DNA of 64,000 bases, taken from positions 558,001 through 622,000 of the forward strand of contig JANQAI010000008.1 in the NCBI GenBank assembly GCA_024707145.1. Reading direction: 5' to 3'. The notes under the pieces were generated by a model, which searched no databases, was not told the DNA's origin, and saw only the letters and a list, made by a program, of their open reading frames with translations. The DNA comes from Magnetospirillum sp. Its GTDB lineage: Bacteria > Pseudomonadota > Alphaproteobacteria > Rhodospirillales > Magnetospirillaceae. The position numbers were made by a program, and so were the translations under genes. Position 1 is the stretch's first letter. Each line of letters starts with the position of its first letter. Of this stretch, positions 1 through 7,720 are shown in pieces.

Positions 1-308
1 GACACCCAGCGTCCGGCCACCGCCTCGCCCGACCTGCAAGGCCTGTCCGAGCGCGAGATCCAGATTCTGCGTTGCCTGCTCAACGGCCATCCCAACAAGG
101 TGATCGCCAAGAAGCTCAGCATCACCGAGGCCACCGTGAAGGTGCACCTGAAGGGCGTGCTGAAGAAGATCAACGCCGCCAACCGCACCCAGGCCGCCAT
201 CTGGGCACTGAACAACGGCCTGTCGGCCGAGAACGCCGCCCTGCCGCCGCCGCGGCGCCCCCGCCAGGCGGCGTGGCGTCGGTGGAAGCCTCCAACTCCG
301 GCCCGTAA
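1..308 (+). CDS. LuxR/FixJ-type response regulator, C-terminal part (5' truncated)
   Basis: The window opens inside a transcriptional regulator of the NarL/FixJ class; only the DNA-binding half is present. A GerE-type helix-turn-helix is clear: LSEREIQILRCLLNG, then ATVKVHLKGVLKKI and NRTQAAIWAL, which is the standard scissor and recognition helix pattern. Any receiver domain lies upstream of base 1. The frame that encodes the HTH stays open to base 513 and reads into a low-complexity Arg/Pro tail. A shift of one base between about 240 and 280, in a run of C-rich triplets, instead gives a short tail ending SVEASNSGP with a TAA at 306-308, just before a hairpin. I take 308 as the real end. The same NRTQAA signature occurs in the regulator ending at 10385, so these are probably paralogues. 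Target genes cannot be read from the sequence. Confidence 0.85.
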   Translation, partial: HPASGHRLARPARPVRARDPDSALPAQRPSQQGDRQEAQHHRGHREGAPEGRAEEDQRRQPHPGRHLGTEQRPVGRERRPAAAAAPPPGGVASVEASNSGP

Positions 309-319
309 AGGGGAGGATC

Positions 320-347
320 GGGGGCGGGACCGGCCGGCCCCGCCCCC
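320..347. terminator. Bidirectional terminator hairpin between convergent genes
   Basis: A perfect 9-bp GC stem (GGGGGCGGG at 320-328, CCCGCCCCC at 339-347) encloses a short GC-rich loop. It sits between the end of the LuxR-type gene at 308 and the reconstructed end of the minus-strand gene at 373, so it can serve both. There is no U tract on either side, so efficiency is uncertain. Confidence 0.6.
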
Positions 348-372
348 GCCTCATTCTCCCACCCTTCAACCG

Positions 373-820
373 TCACTGCACCGCCCGCACCCCGTCCCGG
401 CTGGGCCGTCCACGAATCGATGGGCGAACGCCCCGCGCCCGGCGGGACCACGCCGGCGACGGAACCGGTCCAACCCTCCACCGGGGAACCGATTCCCACC
501 CCGCCCAAGCTGATGCTGACGCCGGCGGCGACACCGCCGCGATTGATCAGGTAGTTGGGCTGCGGCGTGACCAGGAAAGCCTGGCGGTCCTTTTCGATCA
601 CCGTCACCAGCGATCCGTCCGCCCCGCGCACCAGGTTGCGCGGCCGGTTTCCGGTAATCTGCTGGTCGATATAGGCTTGGCGATAGGCCGTGCTCATGCC
701 CGCCGAACTGCCGTCGGAGCGGTAGGAATAGGGCTGGTTGTTCCATTGCGCCCAGGCGGGGGCGCAGGCCAGCACGGCAACCGCCGCCACCGCGCCGGCA
801 CCGATACGGATTGGACCCAT
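373..820 (-). CDS. Hypothetical secreted/periplasmic protein (apparent frameshift near its end)
   Basis: I do not recognise the family. The ATG at 820 follows AAGGAGTG at a good distance and begins a clear signal peptide: a basic start, the hydrophobic stretch AGAVAAVAVLACAPAWA, and an Ala-x-Ala cleavage site before Gln. The mature part is about 125 residues and contains Tyr/Gln-rich (QAYIDQQITGNRPRNLV) and Gly-rich (GVSISLGGVGIGSPVEGW) segments. The open frame runs on to 170, deep into the convergent regulator. Removing one G from the GGG near 396-400 gives the ending PDGVRAVQ and a stop at 373-375, right beside the terminator hairpin. The reconstructed protein is about 148 residues. The role is unknown; export to the periplasm is the only firm inference. 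Confidence 0.6.
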
Positions 821-898
821 GGCGTCACTCCTTGACCTCGTGTCCGAGCCCAGATTCGCGGGCTCGGAAAGCAAGGTGGGAGGACGTCCACGCCCTGG

Positions 899-1618
899 TC
901 AGTGGGGCAACCCCTTATCCTGGGGCTCCACCACCTTTTCCCTGCCGCGGCGCGCCAGGGTCTGCCGGATCAGTTCGTTCTGCCGCGCGGCGAACACCGC
1001 CGCCTCCGTCCGGTTCTGGAATTTGAGCGCCTTCAGGATGGCGCGCACCTTGGTCTTGACGTTGGCCTCGGTCAGGCCGAGCGAGCGTGCGATGGCCCGG
1101 TTGGTCTTGGCCAGCCGCACCTGGTCGAGAATGGACAGCTCGATGAAGGACAGGCGTTGCAGCGTGTCGCAGCGCAGCCGGTCGGTGACGATGTCCATCA
1201 CCGCCGCCGAGGGCAGGATGGAGTAGCCCGACTTGGACAATTGCAGGATGTCGCGCACCCGTTCCATGGTGGCGTCGGCGAAGATCACCCCGTCGACGAA
1301 TTCGAGAAAACCGATGGAATCGAGGAATTCAGGCGACCGGATCAGCAGCACGGCCTTGTTGTTGCGGCAGAAATCGCCCAGTTCGTCCAGATGGTATTTC
1401 GCCAGCTGGCGCATCACCGGATAGGAAATGATCGTCACCTCGCCCGGCGAATCCTGGGGGTGTTCGACCAGTTGCCGGGGATCGTCGAGGATACGCACGT
1501 CCTGGCGTTCGGCCGGCTCGAACCGCCCGACGATTTCGCTGACCATGTGCGTGTCTTCGACGGCGAGCGCCACCGGCGCCTGCGCCGCCGGCGGGTCGTT
1601 CAAAGTCGCGTCGATCAT
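899..1618 (-). CDS. LuxR-type regulator with a degenerate receiver domain
   Basis: About 239 residues. The C-terminal part is a GerE-type HTH (LTEANVKTKVRAILKALKF followed by NRTEAAVFAARQ). The N-terminal 120 residues have the length and alternating hydrophobic pattern of a response-regulator receiver. The acidic pocket and phosphoacceptor Asp are missing: the strand that should end in Asp reads VTIISYPVM, and the early Asp pair is replaced by VALAVEDTHM. It should therefore act without conventional phosphorylation, as pseudo-receiver regulators do (inference). I chose the ATG at 1618; an in-frame ATG at 1654 has no better ribosome site. It lies beside another FixJ-type regulator (1-308) and upstream of a hybrid kinase. 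Confidence 0.75.
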   Translation of the reverse strand: MIDATLNDPPAAQAPVALAVEDTHMVSEIVGRFEPAERQDVRILDDPRQLVEHPQDSPGEVTIISYPVMRQLAKYHLDELGDFCRNNKAVLLIRSPEFLDSIGFLEFVDGVIFADATMERVRDILQLSKSGYSILPSAAVMDIVTDRLRCDTLQRLSFIELSILDQVRLAKTNRAIARSLGLTEANVKTKVRAILKALKFQNRTEAAVFAARQNELIRQTLARRGREKVVEPQDKGLPH

Positions 1619-1713
1619 GAAGCACCCCGTCTCATATGGAAAGCTGCGCCGCATGGCATCGGCCGAAGAGGGGGACGCTCGGCAGCCTCGCCGGTGTCAT
1701 GGGCCGCCTTCCG

Positions 1714-1947
1714 TCAGTTGATGGTGAATCGGCGGGTGTAGAGGCGTTCGAAGCTGTCGAACTCCTCGTCGCTGAAACAGGCGAGGACGTCATTCAACTG
1801 GCGCCGATAGGCCGGATCGAGAAAGAACGACCCCAGATCGAGGCCGTCGATCAAATCGGCCAACGCCTCGATCCGCGCGTCGCCTTCCACGGCGGCGGAG
1901 GGCCATGGCGGTTGCGTGATGGTGGAGTGCGGTCTGTTCCGCAGCAT
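1714..1947 (-). CDS. Small hypothetical protein, 77 residues
   Basis: An acidic protein of 77 residues with no family I recognise. The chosen ATG at 1947 is preceded by AGGAGAC with 7 nt spacing, whereas the frame stays open upstream to 2124 without a ribosome site and with unusual composition. The C-terminal half is helical and acidic (ALADLIDGLDLGSFFLD, then LNDVLACFSDEEFDSFERL), suggesting a small interaction or regulatory protein. It is transcribed toward the degenerate-receiver LuxR gene in the same orientation, about 95 bp apart, so co-regulation is possible. No signal peptide or membrane segment is visible. Confidence 0.55.
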   Translation of the reverse strand: MLRNRPHSTITQPPWPSAAVEGDARIEALADLIDGLDLGSFFLDPAYRRQLNDVLACFSDEEFDSFERLYTRRFTIN

Positions 1948-2348
1948 GTCGCGTCTCCTGGCGGTTTCCCAAGGCGTGACCGGGCGGAACTTGAGCGCCG
2001 CTCGGGCTGGCGGCATGTCGAACCGGCCTGTGGACCGGCATGAACATGCGGCAGCATGTTTTGGCAGGTCATAATACTGACGAAATCTATATGGGCAACA
2101 GATCAAATGTAAGACATTCTTCAAGGCCTATTACCAATGCCACTCAACAACATCCTCTGGAGATATACCTATTGATATCATCCAGTTATATAGATACTCC
2201 CCATATGAACAGGTATCCTTTTTTACAAGGCCGCACGATTCCGTTTGGTGATATTGCCGCCCACTCCCATTTCGTCCAACACTGGAAGCGGTCATCCGTT
2301 AAACTACCGACACAACGCGCCCCATTAGCATCCGAGTGAATCACCCGT
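1948..2348. other. AT-rich intergenic region between divergent genes
   Basis: About 400 bp separate the small minus-strand gene from the hybrid kinase. From roughly 2050 to 2340 the base composition is far more AT-rich than anything nearby. A 99-codon open frame at 2040-2339 lacks the codon bias of the window and has no ribosome site, so I do not call it. The stretch is best read as a divergent promoter region. I could not identify specific operator sites. Confidence 0.6.
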
Positions 2349-4285
2349 ATGGAAGAGACATCCAACCGCGAAGGTCGCGAGACGGGCCGACCGGCCGCGG
2401 GGTCGATGGTGCCGGATACCTGGCTGTACGCCGTTGACAACGCGCCCGTGGGCATCGTCGTGTGCGACGCCCGGCTGCCCGATACGCCGGTGGTCTTCGC
2501 CAACCGGGAATGCGCCGCCATCACCGGCTACGATTCCGCCGAACTGCTGGGCCGCAACCTGCGCATGCTGCAGGGCAGGGACACCGACCCGGCGACGGTG
2601 GCCACAGTGCATTGGGCGGTGGTCGAGGGACGCCCCCTGTCGGTGGAACTGCTGAACTACCGCAAGGACGGCAAGCCGTTCTGGATGAAGCTGGACATGC
2701 GCCCCATCCGCGACGCAGCCGGGACGCTGACGGCCTTCGTCGGCGTCTTGTCCGACGTGACCGTTCCGCACCAGGCCGAGGCGCGGGCGCGCTCCAGCGA
2801 AAGCCGTCTGCGCGCCTTCACCGACGCCATTCCGCTGCCCATGCTGACGTTGCGCATGGATGGCATCATCCTGCGCGCCAATTCCTCGGCGGAGGAAGCC
2901 CTGGGGGTGCCGGCCGGCAGCCTGCCCGGACGCAACATCGAGGAGTTCGCCGCCGGCGACGAATCCGCCGAGCACCACCTGTGCCGCCAGATGCGTATCC
3001 AGGATTCCATCCGGCGGGTGGAGGTCCAGGCGAGCCGCCCCGACGGGCGCGGCCTGTGGGTGCTGGCCTCGACCCAGCAATTCGAGGTCGAGGGCGAAAC
3101 CCGCATCATCCTGGTCTTTCAGGACGTCACCGAATTGAAGGAGAAGGAACAGCGGCTGACCGAGGCCAACGAGGAGGCCGAGCGCAATATCCGCGCCCGC
3201 ATGCGCTTCCTGGCCGCCGCCAGCCACGATCTGCGCCAGCCGCTGCAGGCCATGGCGCTGTTCGCCTCGGCGCTGGACCACCACGTCTCCACCACCCAGG
3301 GCCGCACCATCGTGCACTCGCTGAAGACCAGCCTGCGCGGCATGGAGGAGATGTTCGACTCGCTGCTGGACATGTCCAAGCTGGATGCCGGAGTGATGAA
3401 ATCCGAGCCCCAGGTCTTCCTGATCAACGACATCTTCGAACAGCTGGAAGCCACCTACGCCCCCCAGGCCGAGGCCGCCGGGCTGGAATTCCGCCTGGTC
3501 CCCAGCAGCGCCGCGGTGAAAAGCGATCCCCGCCTGCTGGCGCGCATCGTCGGCAACTTCCTGTCCAACGCCATCCGCTACACCCGCTCGGGCGCCGTGC
3601 TGCTGGGCGTGCGCCGCCGGGGCGGCCGGATGCGGGTGGCGGTCTACGACACCGGCCCCGGCATTCCGGAAAGCCAGCGCCTGGACATCTTCCGGGAATT
3701 CCGCCAGGGCGGCACTCCCAACGTGGCCGGCCGCAGCGCCGGCATGGGCCTGGGCCTGGCTATCGTCCAGCGCCTGGCCCGGCTGCTGGGGCATGCCCTC
3801 GACGTCCGCTCGGTCCTGGAGCACGGGTCCACCTTTGCGGTGGAGGTGCCGCTGGCCGAGGAGTTCCTGCCCACCCACGGCCCGGAGGACGACGAGGAGG
3901 ACGCTCCCGAGGTGGCCGGAGCCACCGTGGTGGTGATCGATGACGACCCCGACATCCAGGATGCCCTGTCCCTGCTGCTGAGCGAATGGGGATGCCGGCC
4001 GGTGGTGGCGGGCCGCGCCGACGAAGCCCTGGCGCAGTTGGAGGCCATGGGGGGCAGGCGGACGTGATCCTGGCCGATCTGCACCTGCGCGAAGACAAAT
4101 CGGGCATCGAGGCCATCTCGTCCGTGCGCGACCGCGTCGGCGCCCGGGTGCCGGCGCTGCTGTTCACCGGCGACACCGGCGCCGCCAGCGAACCGGTGGC
4201 CGACGACCTGCGCATCCTGCGCAAGCCGCTGGACCCCATGCGCCTGCGCACCTTTCTCGGGCAGGCGCTGCGGCCGGAGAGCTAG
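2349..4285 (+). CDS. Soluble hybrid histidine kinase with LOV-like PAS (frameshift near 4050)
   Basis: A sensor kinase of about 645 residues after correcting one frameshift. Domains in order: a LOV-like PAS (residues ~25-140) with the signature GRNLRMLQG, a second PAS (~155-262), a short coiled linker, a HisKA domain with phospho-His 293 in ASHDLRQPL, and an HATPase domain with N box (GNFLSNAIRYT), G1 (DTGPGIP) and G2 (GMGLGLAI). A C-terminal receiver follows, with its phosphoacceptor in VILADLHL. The LOV cysteine position is Leu 71. There is no transmembrane segment, so it is cytoplasmic. The frame breaks in the G6 run at 4049-4054; one added G restores the receiver. The kinase HisKA motif closely matches that of the second hybrid kinase at 7721-10219. 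Its stop overlaps the convergent HAD gene by 4 nt. Regulators of the FixJ type at both ends of this region are plausible outputs (inference). Confidence 0.9.
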
Positions 4286-4986
4286 GAGCGGTTCAGTCCG
4301 GCCAGCAGCCCCACCAGTTCTGCCATCTCCTCGATACGGTGATAGCGTGCATGTCCCACCGGCGCTTCCGCCCGCTCATGCGCCCAGGTGGTGGCATAGG
4401 GCAGATGCACCGCGTGCCCGCCGGCCGCCAGCATGGGCAGGACGTCCGAACGCACCGAGTTGCCCACCATCACCGCCCGTTCCGCCCCATCGCCATGGCG
4501 GAGCAACAGGCGGCGGTAGAGCGCCTCGTCCTTCTCGCTGACGATCTCCACCGCATGGAACAGTTCGGCCAACCCCGAACGCGCCAGTTTGCTTTCCTGG
4601 TCGAACAGATCGCCCTTGGTGATCAGCACGAGGCGGAGCCCCATGCTCCGCACCACCGCCAGCGTCTCGGCGACGCCGCCCAGCAGGTGTACGGGGTGGG
4701 CCAACATCTCCTTGCCGCGATCCAGGAATTCCTGGATGACGCCGTTGGGCACCTGACCGCCCGAAACCTCGATGGCGGTCTCGATCATGGACAGCACGAA
4801 ACCCTTGATGCCATAGCCGAACAGGGCAAGGTTGGCCACCTCGGTGGCAAACAGCCGGTCCGCCAGCGCCTGGGGTTCGGAGAACGGCGCCAACAGCTCC
4901 TGGAAGCGCCGGGTGGAGGCCCAGAACAGCGGCTCGTTGTGCCACAGGGTGTCGTCGCCGTCGAAGGCGATGGTGGTGATGGTCAC
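4282..4986 (-). CDS. HAD-superfamily hydrolase
   Basis: 234 residues, GTG start at 4986 behind GGAAGG. HAD motif I is near the N terminus (AFDGDDTLW, nucleophile Asp and acid Asp), motif II is VLITKGD, and motif III/IV is MVGNSVRSDVLP, giving the complete set for a phosphohydrolase. A cap region lies between motifs I and II. The start codon overlaps the stop of the upstream methyltransferase gene (GTGA), so the two are translationally coupled. The substrate cannot be deduced; members of this subgroup are mostly small-molecule phosphatases. Confidence 0.85.
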   Translation of the reverse strand: MTITTIAFDGDDTLWHNEPLFWASTRRFQELLAPFSEPQALADRLFATEVANLALFGYGIKGFVLSMIETAIEVSGGQVPNGVIQEFLDRGKEMLAHPVHLLGGVAETLAVVRSMGLRLVLITKGDLFDQESKLARSGLAELFHAVEIVSEKDEALYRRLLLRHGDGAERAVMVGNSVRSDVLPMLAAGGHAVHLPYATTWAHERAEAPVGHARYHRIEEMAELVGLLAGLNRS

Positions 4987-5540
4987 GGAGCCTTCCGCAA
5001 CAGCCGGAAACGATGCGCACCAATGGCGGGGATGAGCTTCGCCTCCACCAGCGTCAAGCCGGCGGCTTCGGCCCTGGCGGCAACCACGCTGTCGGACAGA
5101 GAGTGCGAGGTGGTGTTGAAGGTGACCTCCCGCAAGGCTTCGCTGCAAGCCGGCGCCTCAAATGCCAGATAGCCACCGGAGCGCAGGTTCATATGGGCGA
5201 ATCGAAACGCCTGTCCATATTCATCGGCATCGAGATACTGAAAGACGCCAGCGCTGAGAACCAGATCGAACTCGCCGAACTGGCGGTCGACGCGCGCATC
5301 ATGCTGATGCAGTTCCGCATAGAGGCCAAAAGGACGCGCCGCATCCAGCATGACCGGATCAAAGGCCACGCCGACCAGCGAATGGACTTCGCGGAGATGC
5401 AGCCCCATCAGCCCCGAACCGCACCCCAAGTCGAGCACATCTCGGCCACTCCACCCAATCCTCGCTTCGGCGGTGGCACGCAGCAAGCCGGCATCAATCA
5501 AGTGCCAGGCGGCGTCGGAAGCTTGCTGGTGGATCATCAA
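4983..5540 (-). CDS. Class I SAM-dependent methyltransferase
   Basis: 185 residues with the SAM-binding motif I VLDLGCGSGLMG and an acidic motif II region (VGVAFDPVMLDAA), followed by FDLVLSAGVFQYL as motif IV. It is short for the family but contains the whole Rossmann core. It is coupled to the downstream HAD gene by a 4-nt overlap, and the cobalamin gene lies 9 bp upstream of its start, so all three plus the CoA transferase may form one transcript. The substrate is unknown. Confidence 0.8.
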   Translation of the reverse strand: MMIHQQASDAAWHLIDAGLLRATAEARIGWSGRDVLDLGCGSGLMGLHLREVHSLVGVAFDPVMLDAARPFGLYAELHQHDARVDRQFGEFDLVLSAGVFQYLDADEYGQAFRFAHMNLRSGGYLAFEAPACSEALREVTFNTTSHSLSDSVVAARAEAAGLTLVEAKLIPAIGAHRFRLLRKAP

Positions 5541-5549
5541 AGAAAGCTT

Positions 5550-6542
5550 TCAGTCCAGCCCACAGGCCGTCGCCAGCCGCTCCAGCCCCCTCCGGTCCGG
5601 CGGCAGGCCGAAGCGCAAACGGTCGGGCTGACCGGCGAAGGCGCGCACCAGGATGCCGGCCCGGCCCAACGTGTCGTACAGCTCTGGCGCCTGGGCATGG
5701 GCGGCCAGGCGGAACAGACTGGTGCCACCGATGACGGTCAGGCCCGCCCGGGCCAGCAGGTCGTCCAGCATCCCCGCCGCCTCGGCCAGGCGTGCCATGG
5801 TGGCCTCGGCCCAGCCATCGTCGGCCAAAGCGGTAACGCCCACACCCAGAGCGGGACCGGAAACCGGCCATGGCCCCAATTGCCCGGCCACGGGCGCAAG
5901 CAGATCGGGCTCGGCCAGCAGGAAGCCCAGACGCAACCCGGCCAAGCCATAGAACTTGCCGAACGAGCGCAGCACGGCCAGCCCCGGACGCAGGGCCGGG
6001 GCCACCGAGAGGGCGGGAACCATGTCGCCGAACGCCTCGTCCACCACCAGCAGGCCGCCTTGCGCCGCCAGCGACTCGGCATGGGCCAGCAGGGTGTGCG
6101 GCGCCACCAGCCGGCCGTCGGGATTGTTGGGATTGACCACCACCACCACCGGGGCGTCGGCGGCCTCGATGCCCTCCGCCAGCCGCACGTCATGGCCCGC
6201 TGCCGCCCAGGCGCGGGCATGCTCGCCATAGGTGGGCGACACCACCGCCACCGGCCCGGGCGGACGGGTGCGCGGCAGCGCCTGGATCAACGCGCTGGTC
6301 CCCGGTGCCGCCAATACATGAGCGGCCGACGGCGTGTCGTAGCGGCGGGCGGCGGCCCTGCGCAAGGCCGCGTCCTCGGCGCTGCCGGGCAGCCGGGTCC
6401 AAGCCTCGGGCGCCAGGGCCGGCAGCGGATAAGGCCAGGGATTGATGCCGGTGGACAGGTCCAGCCACCCGGCCGCCGGCCGGCCCCAGCGGGCCTCGGC
6501 GGCAGTCAGGTCGCCGCCGTGGATGGGAAGGGCTAATGCCAT
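5550..6542 (-). CDS. cobC: Threonine-phosphate decarboxylase, cobalamin pathway
   Basis: 330 residues of PLP-dependent fold-type I aminotransferase. The Schiff-base lysine is in RSFGKFYGLAGLRLGF, and the ring-contacting NPNNPDGR motif is present. Together with the N-terminal HGGDLTAAEARWG and STGINPWPYP these identify the CobC/CobD group, which decarboxylates L-threonine O-3-phosphate to the aminopropanol phosphate used in the nucleotide loop of cobalamin. I chose the ATG at 6542, which overlaps the stop of the upstream CoA-transferase gene (ATGGCATTAG); the frame is open further upstream but reads as non-coding. No other cobalamin gene is in the window, so this copy stands apart from the pathway cluster. 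Confidence 0.85.
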   Translation of the reverse strand: MALALPIHGGDLTAAEARWGRPAAGWLDLSTGINPWPYPLPALAPEAWTRLPGSAEDAALRRAAARRYDTPSAAHVLAAPGTSALIQALPRTRPPGPVAVVSPTYGEHARAWAAAGHDVRLAEGIEAADAPVVVVVNPNNPDGRLVAPHTLLAHAESLAAQGGLLVVDEAFGDMVPALSVAPALRPGLAVLRSFGKFYGLAGLRLGFLLAEPDLLAPVAGQLGPWPVSGPALGVGVTALADDGWAEATMARLAEAAGMLDDLLARAGLTVIGGTSLFRLAAHAQAPELYDTLGRAGILVRAFAGQPDRLRFGLPPDRRGLERLATACGLD

Positions 6543-7645
6543 CCCGCCAGCACCCCTTCGGCGCTGTCGGCCCGGAACGGGCGGCGGTGCAGCGGCCGGG
6601 CGCCGTCCAGGAAGATCGGCAGCAGCACCTCCACCAGGCGGTCGGAATCCTCGTCGGTGCGCACCACGCCGCGATCCTTCCACTGGGGGTGGGCCGCCAC
6701 TTCGGCGGGAACGAGCACCGGCTCGAAGCAGCAATCGGCCGGCCCCAGCAGCGCCACCCACGCCTCGCGACCGCGGGTCAGGAACAGCGCCTCCAGATCG
6801 GCGATCAGCTCGTTCTGGGGCATGGGCTCGGCCTGCCGGTGGATCCATTCCGGCCGGCCGACGACTTCGCAGAACTTGCTCCAGAATTTGGGCTCCAGCG
6901 CCGCCAGGGCGACGAAGCGGCCATCCCCGGCGCGATAGACCCGGTAACAGGCGGCGCCGCCATTGATCAGGCCGGCCTCGCGGGCATCCTCGTCCCAGCG
7001 ATGGGCGGCGGTCAGGATGCCCGGCATCCAGGCCAGGGCCGCCTCGGCCAGGCTGATGTCGAGATGGCAGCCCTTGCCGGTAGTGCCCCGCCGCAGCAGG
7101 GCGGCCAGCACCGAGGTCATAGTCAGCATGGCCCCGGCATGGTCGGCCAGGGGCGGATAGGTCATCACCGGCCGGGCGGCGACGCCGCTGGCGTTCAGCC
7201 CACCCGAGAGGGCCACGTAGGTGAGGTCATGGCCGGCGACGCTGGCCCACGGCCCGGTCTGGCCGTAGCCCGACAGCGAGCAATGCACCAGCCGGGGGTT
7301 GAGCCTATGCAGTTCCGCCTGCGCAAAACCAAGGCGGTCGAGCACACCGGGACGATAGGCCTCGACCAGCACGTCGGCCTTTTCCACCAGCTTGGCGAAG
7401 GCGCCGCGCCCGGCCTCGGTCTTGAGGTCCAGGGTCACCACCACCTTGTTGCGGTTGGCCAGCTTGTACCACGCGGTGGTGCCGTCGGGATCGAGCGGCC
7501 CCATGGTGCGCATGGGGTCGCCGGCGGGCGGCTCGACCTTGACCACCTCGGCGCCCAGGTCGGACAGCCATTGGGTGGCGTAAGGGCCGGGAATGTACTG
7601 GGTAAGGTCAAGGATACGGGTGCCGGCGAGGCATTCGGCGAGCAT
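6533..7645 (-). CDS. CaiB/BaiF family (class III) CoA-transferase
   Basis: 370 residues. The N terminus (ILDLTQYIPGPYATQWLSDLG, written here as its parts ILDLTQYIPGP and ATQWLSDLGAEVVKVE) is the characteristic CoA-binding start of the family. The segment AGHDLTYVALSGG holds the catalytic Asp that forms the acyl anhydride. Known members are CoA transferases and alpha-methylacyl-CoA racemases; the LTYVALSGG form suits either. The gene overlaps cobC by 10 nt and is preceded by the hybrid kinase on the same strand with 75 bp between. The substrate cannot be told from sequence. Confidence 0.85.
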   Translation of the reverse strand: MLAECLAGTRILDLTQYIPGPYATQWLSDLGAEVVKVEPPAGDPMRTMGPLDPDGTTAWYKLANRNKVVVTLDLKTEAGRGAFAKLVEKADVLVEAYRPGVLDRLGFAQAELHRLNPRLVHCSLSGYGQTGPWASVAGHDLTYVALSGGLNASGVAARPVMTYPPLADHAGAMLTMTSVLAALLRRGTTGKGCHLDISLAEAALAWMPGILTAAHRWDEDAREAGLINGGAACYRVYRAGDGRFVALAALEPKFWSKFCEVVGRPEWIHRQAEPMPQNELIADLEALFLTRGREAWVALLGPADCCFEPVLVPAEVAAHPQWKDRGVVRTDEDSDRLVEVLLPIFLDGARPLHRRPFRADSAEGVLAGWH

Positions 7646-7720
7646 CGGCGTCTCCGCGGGGCGGGGGAGTTGTCAGCCTAGGGAAGCAGGCGCGCCTGCC
7701 CAGGTCAATGGCGTTGGCGC

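Noticed and set aside
2040..2339. 99-codon open frame in the AT-rich spacer
   Set aside because: No ribosome site, no codon bias like the neighbours, no recognisable motif.
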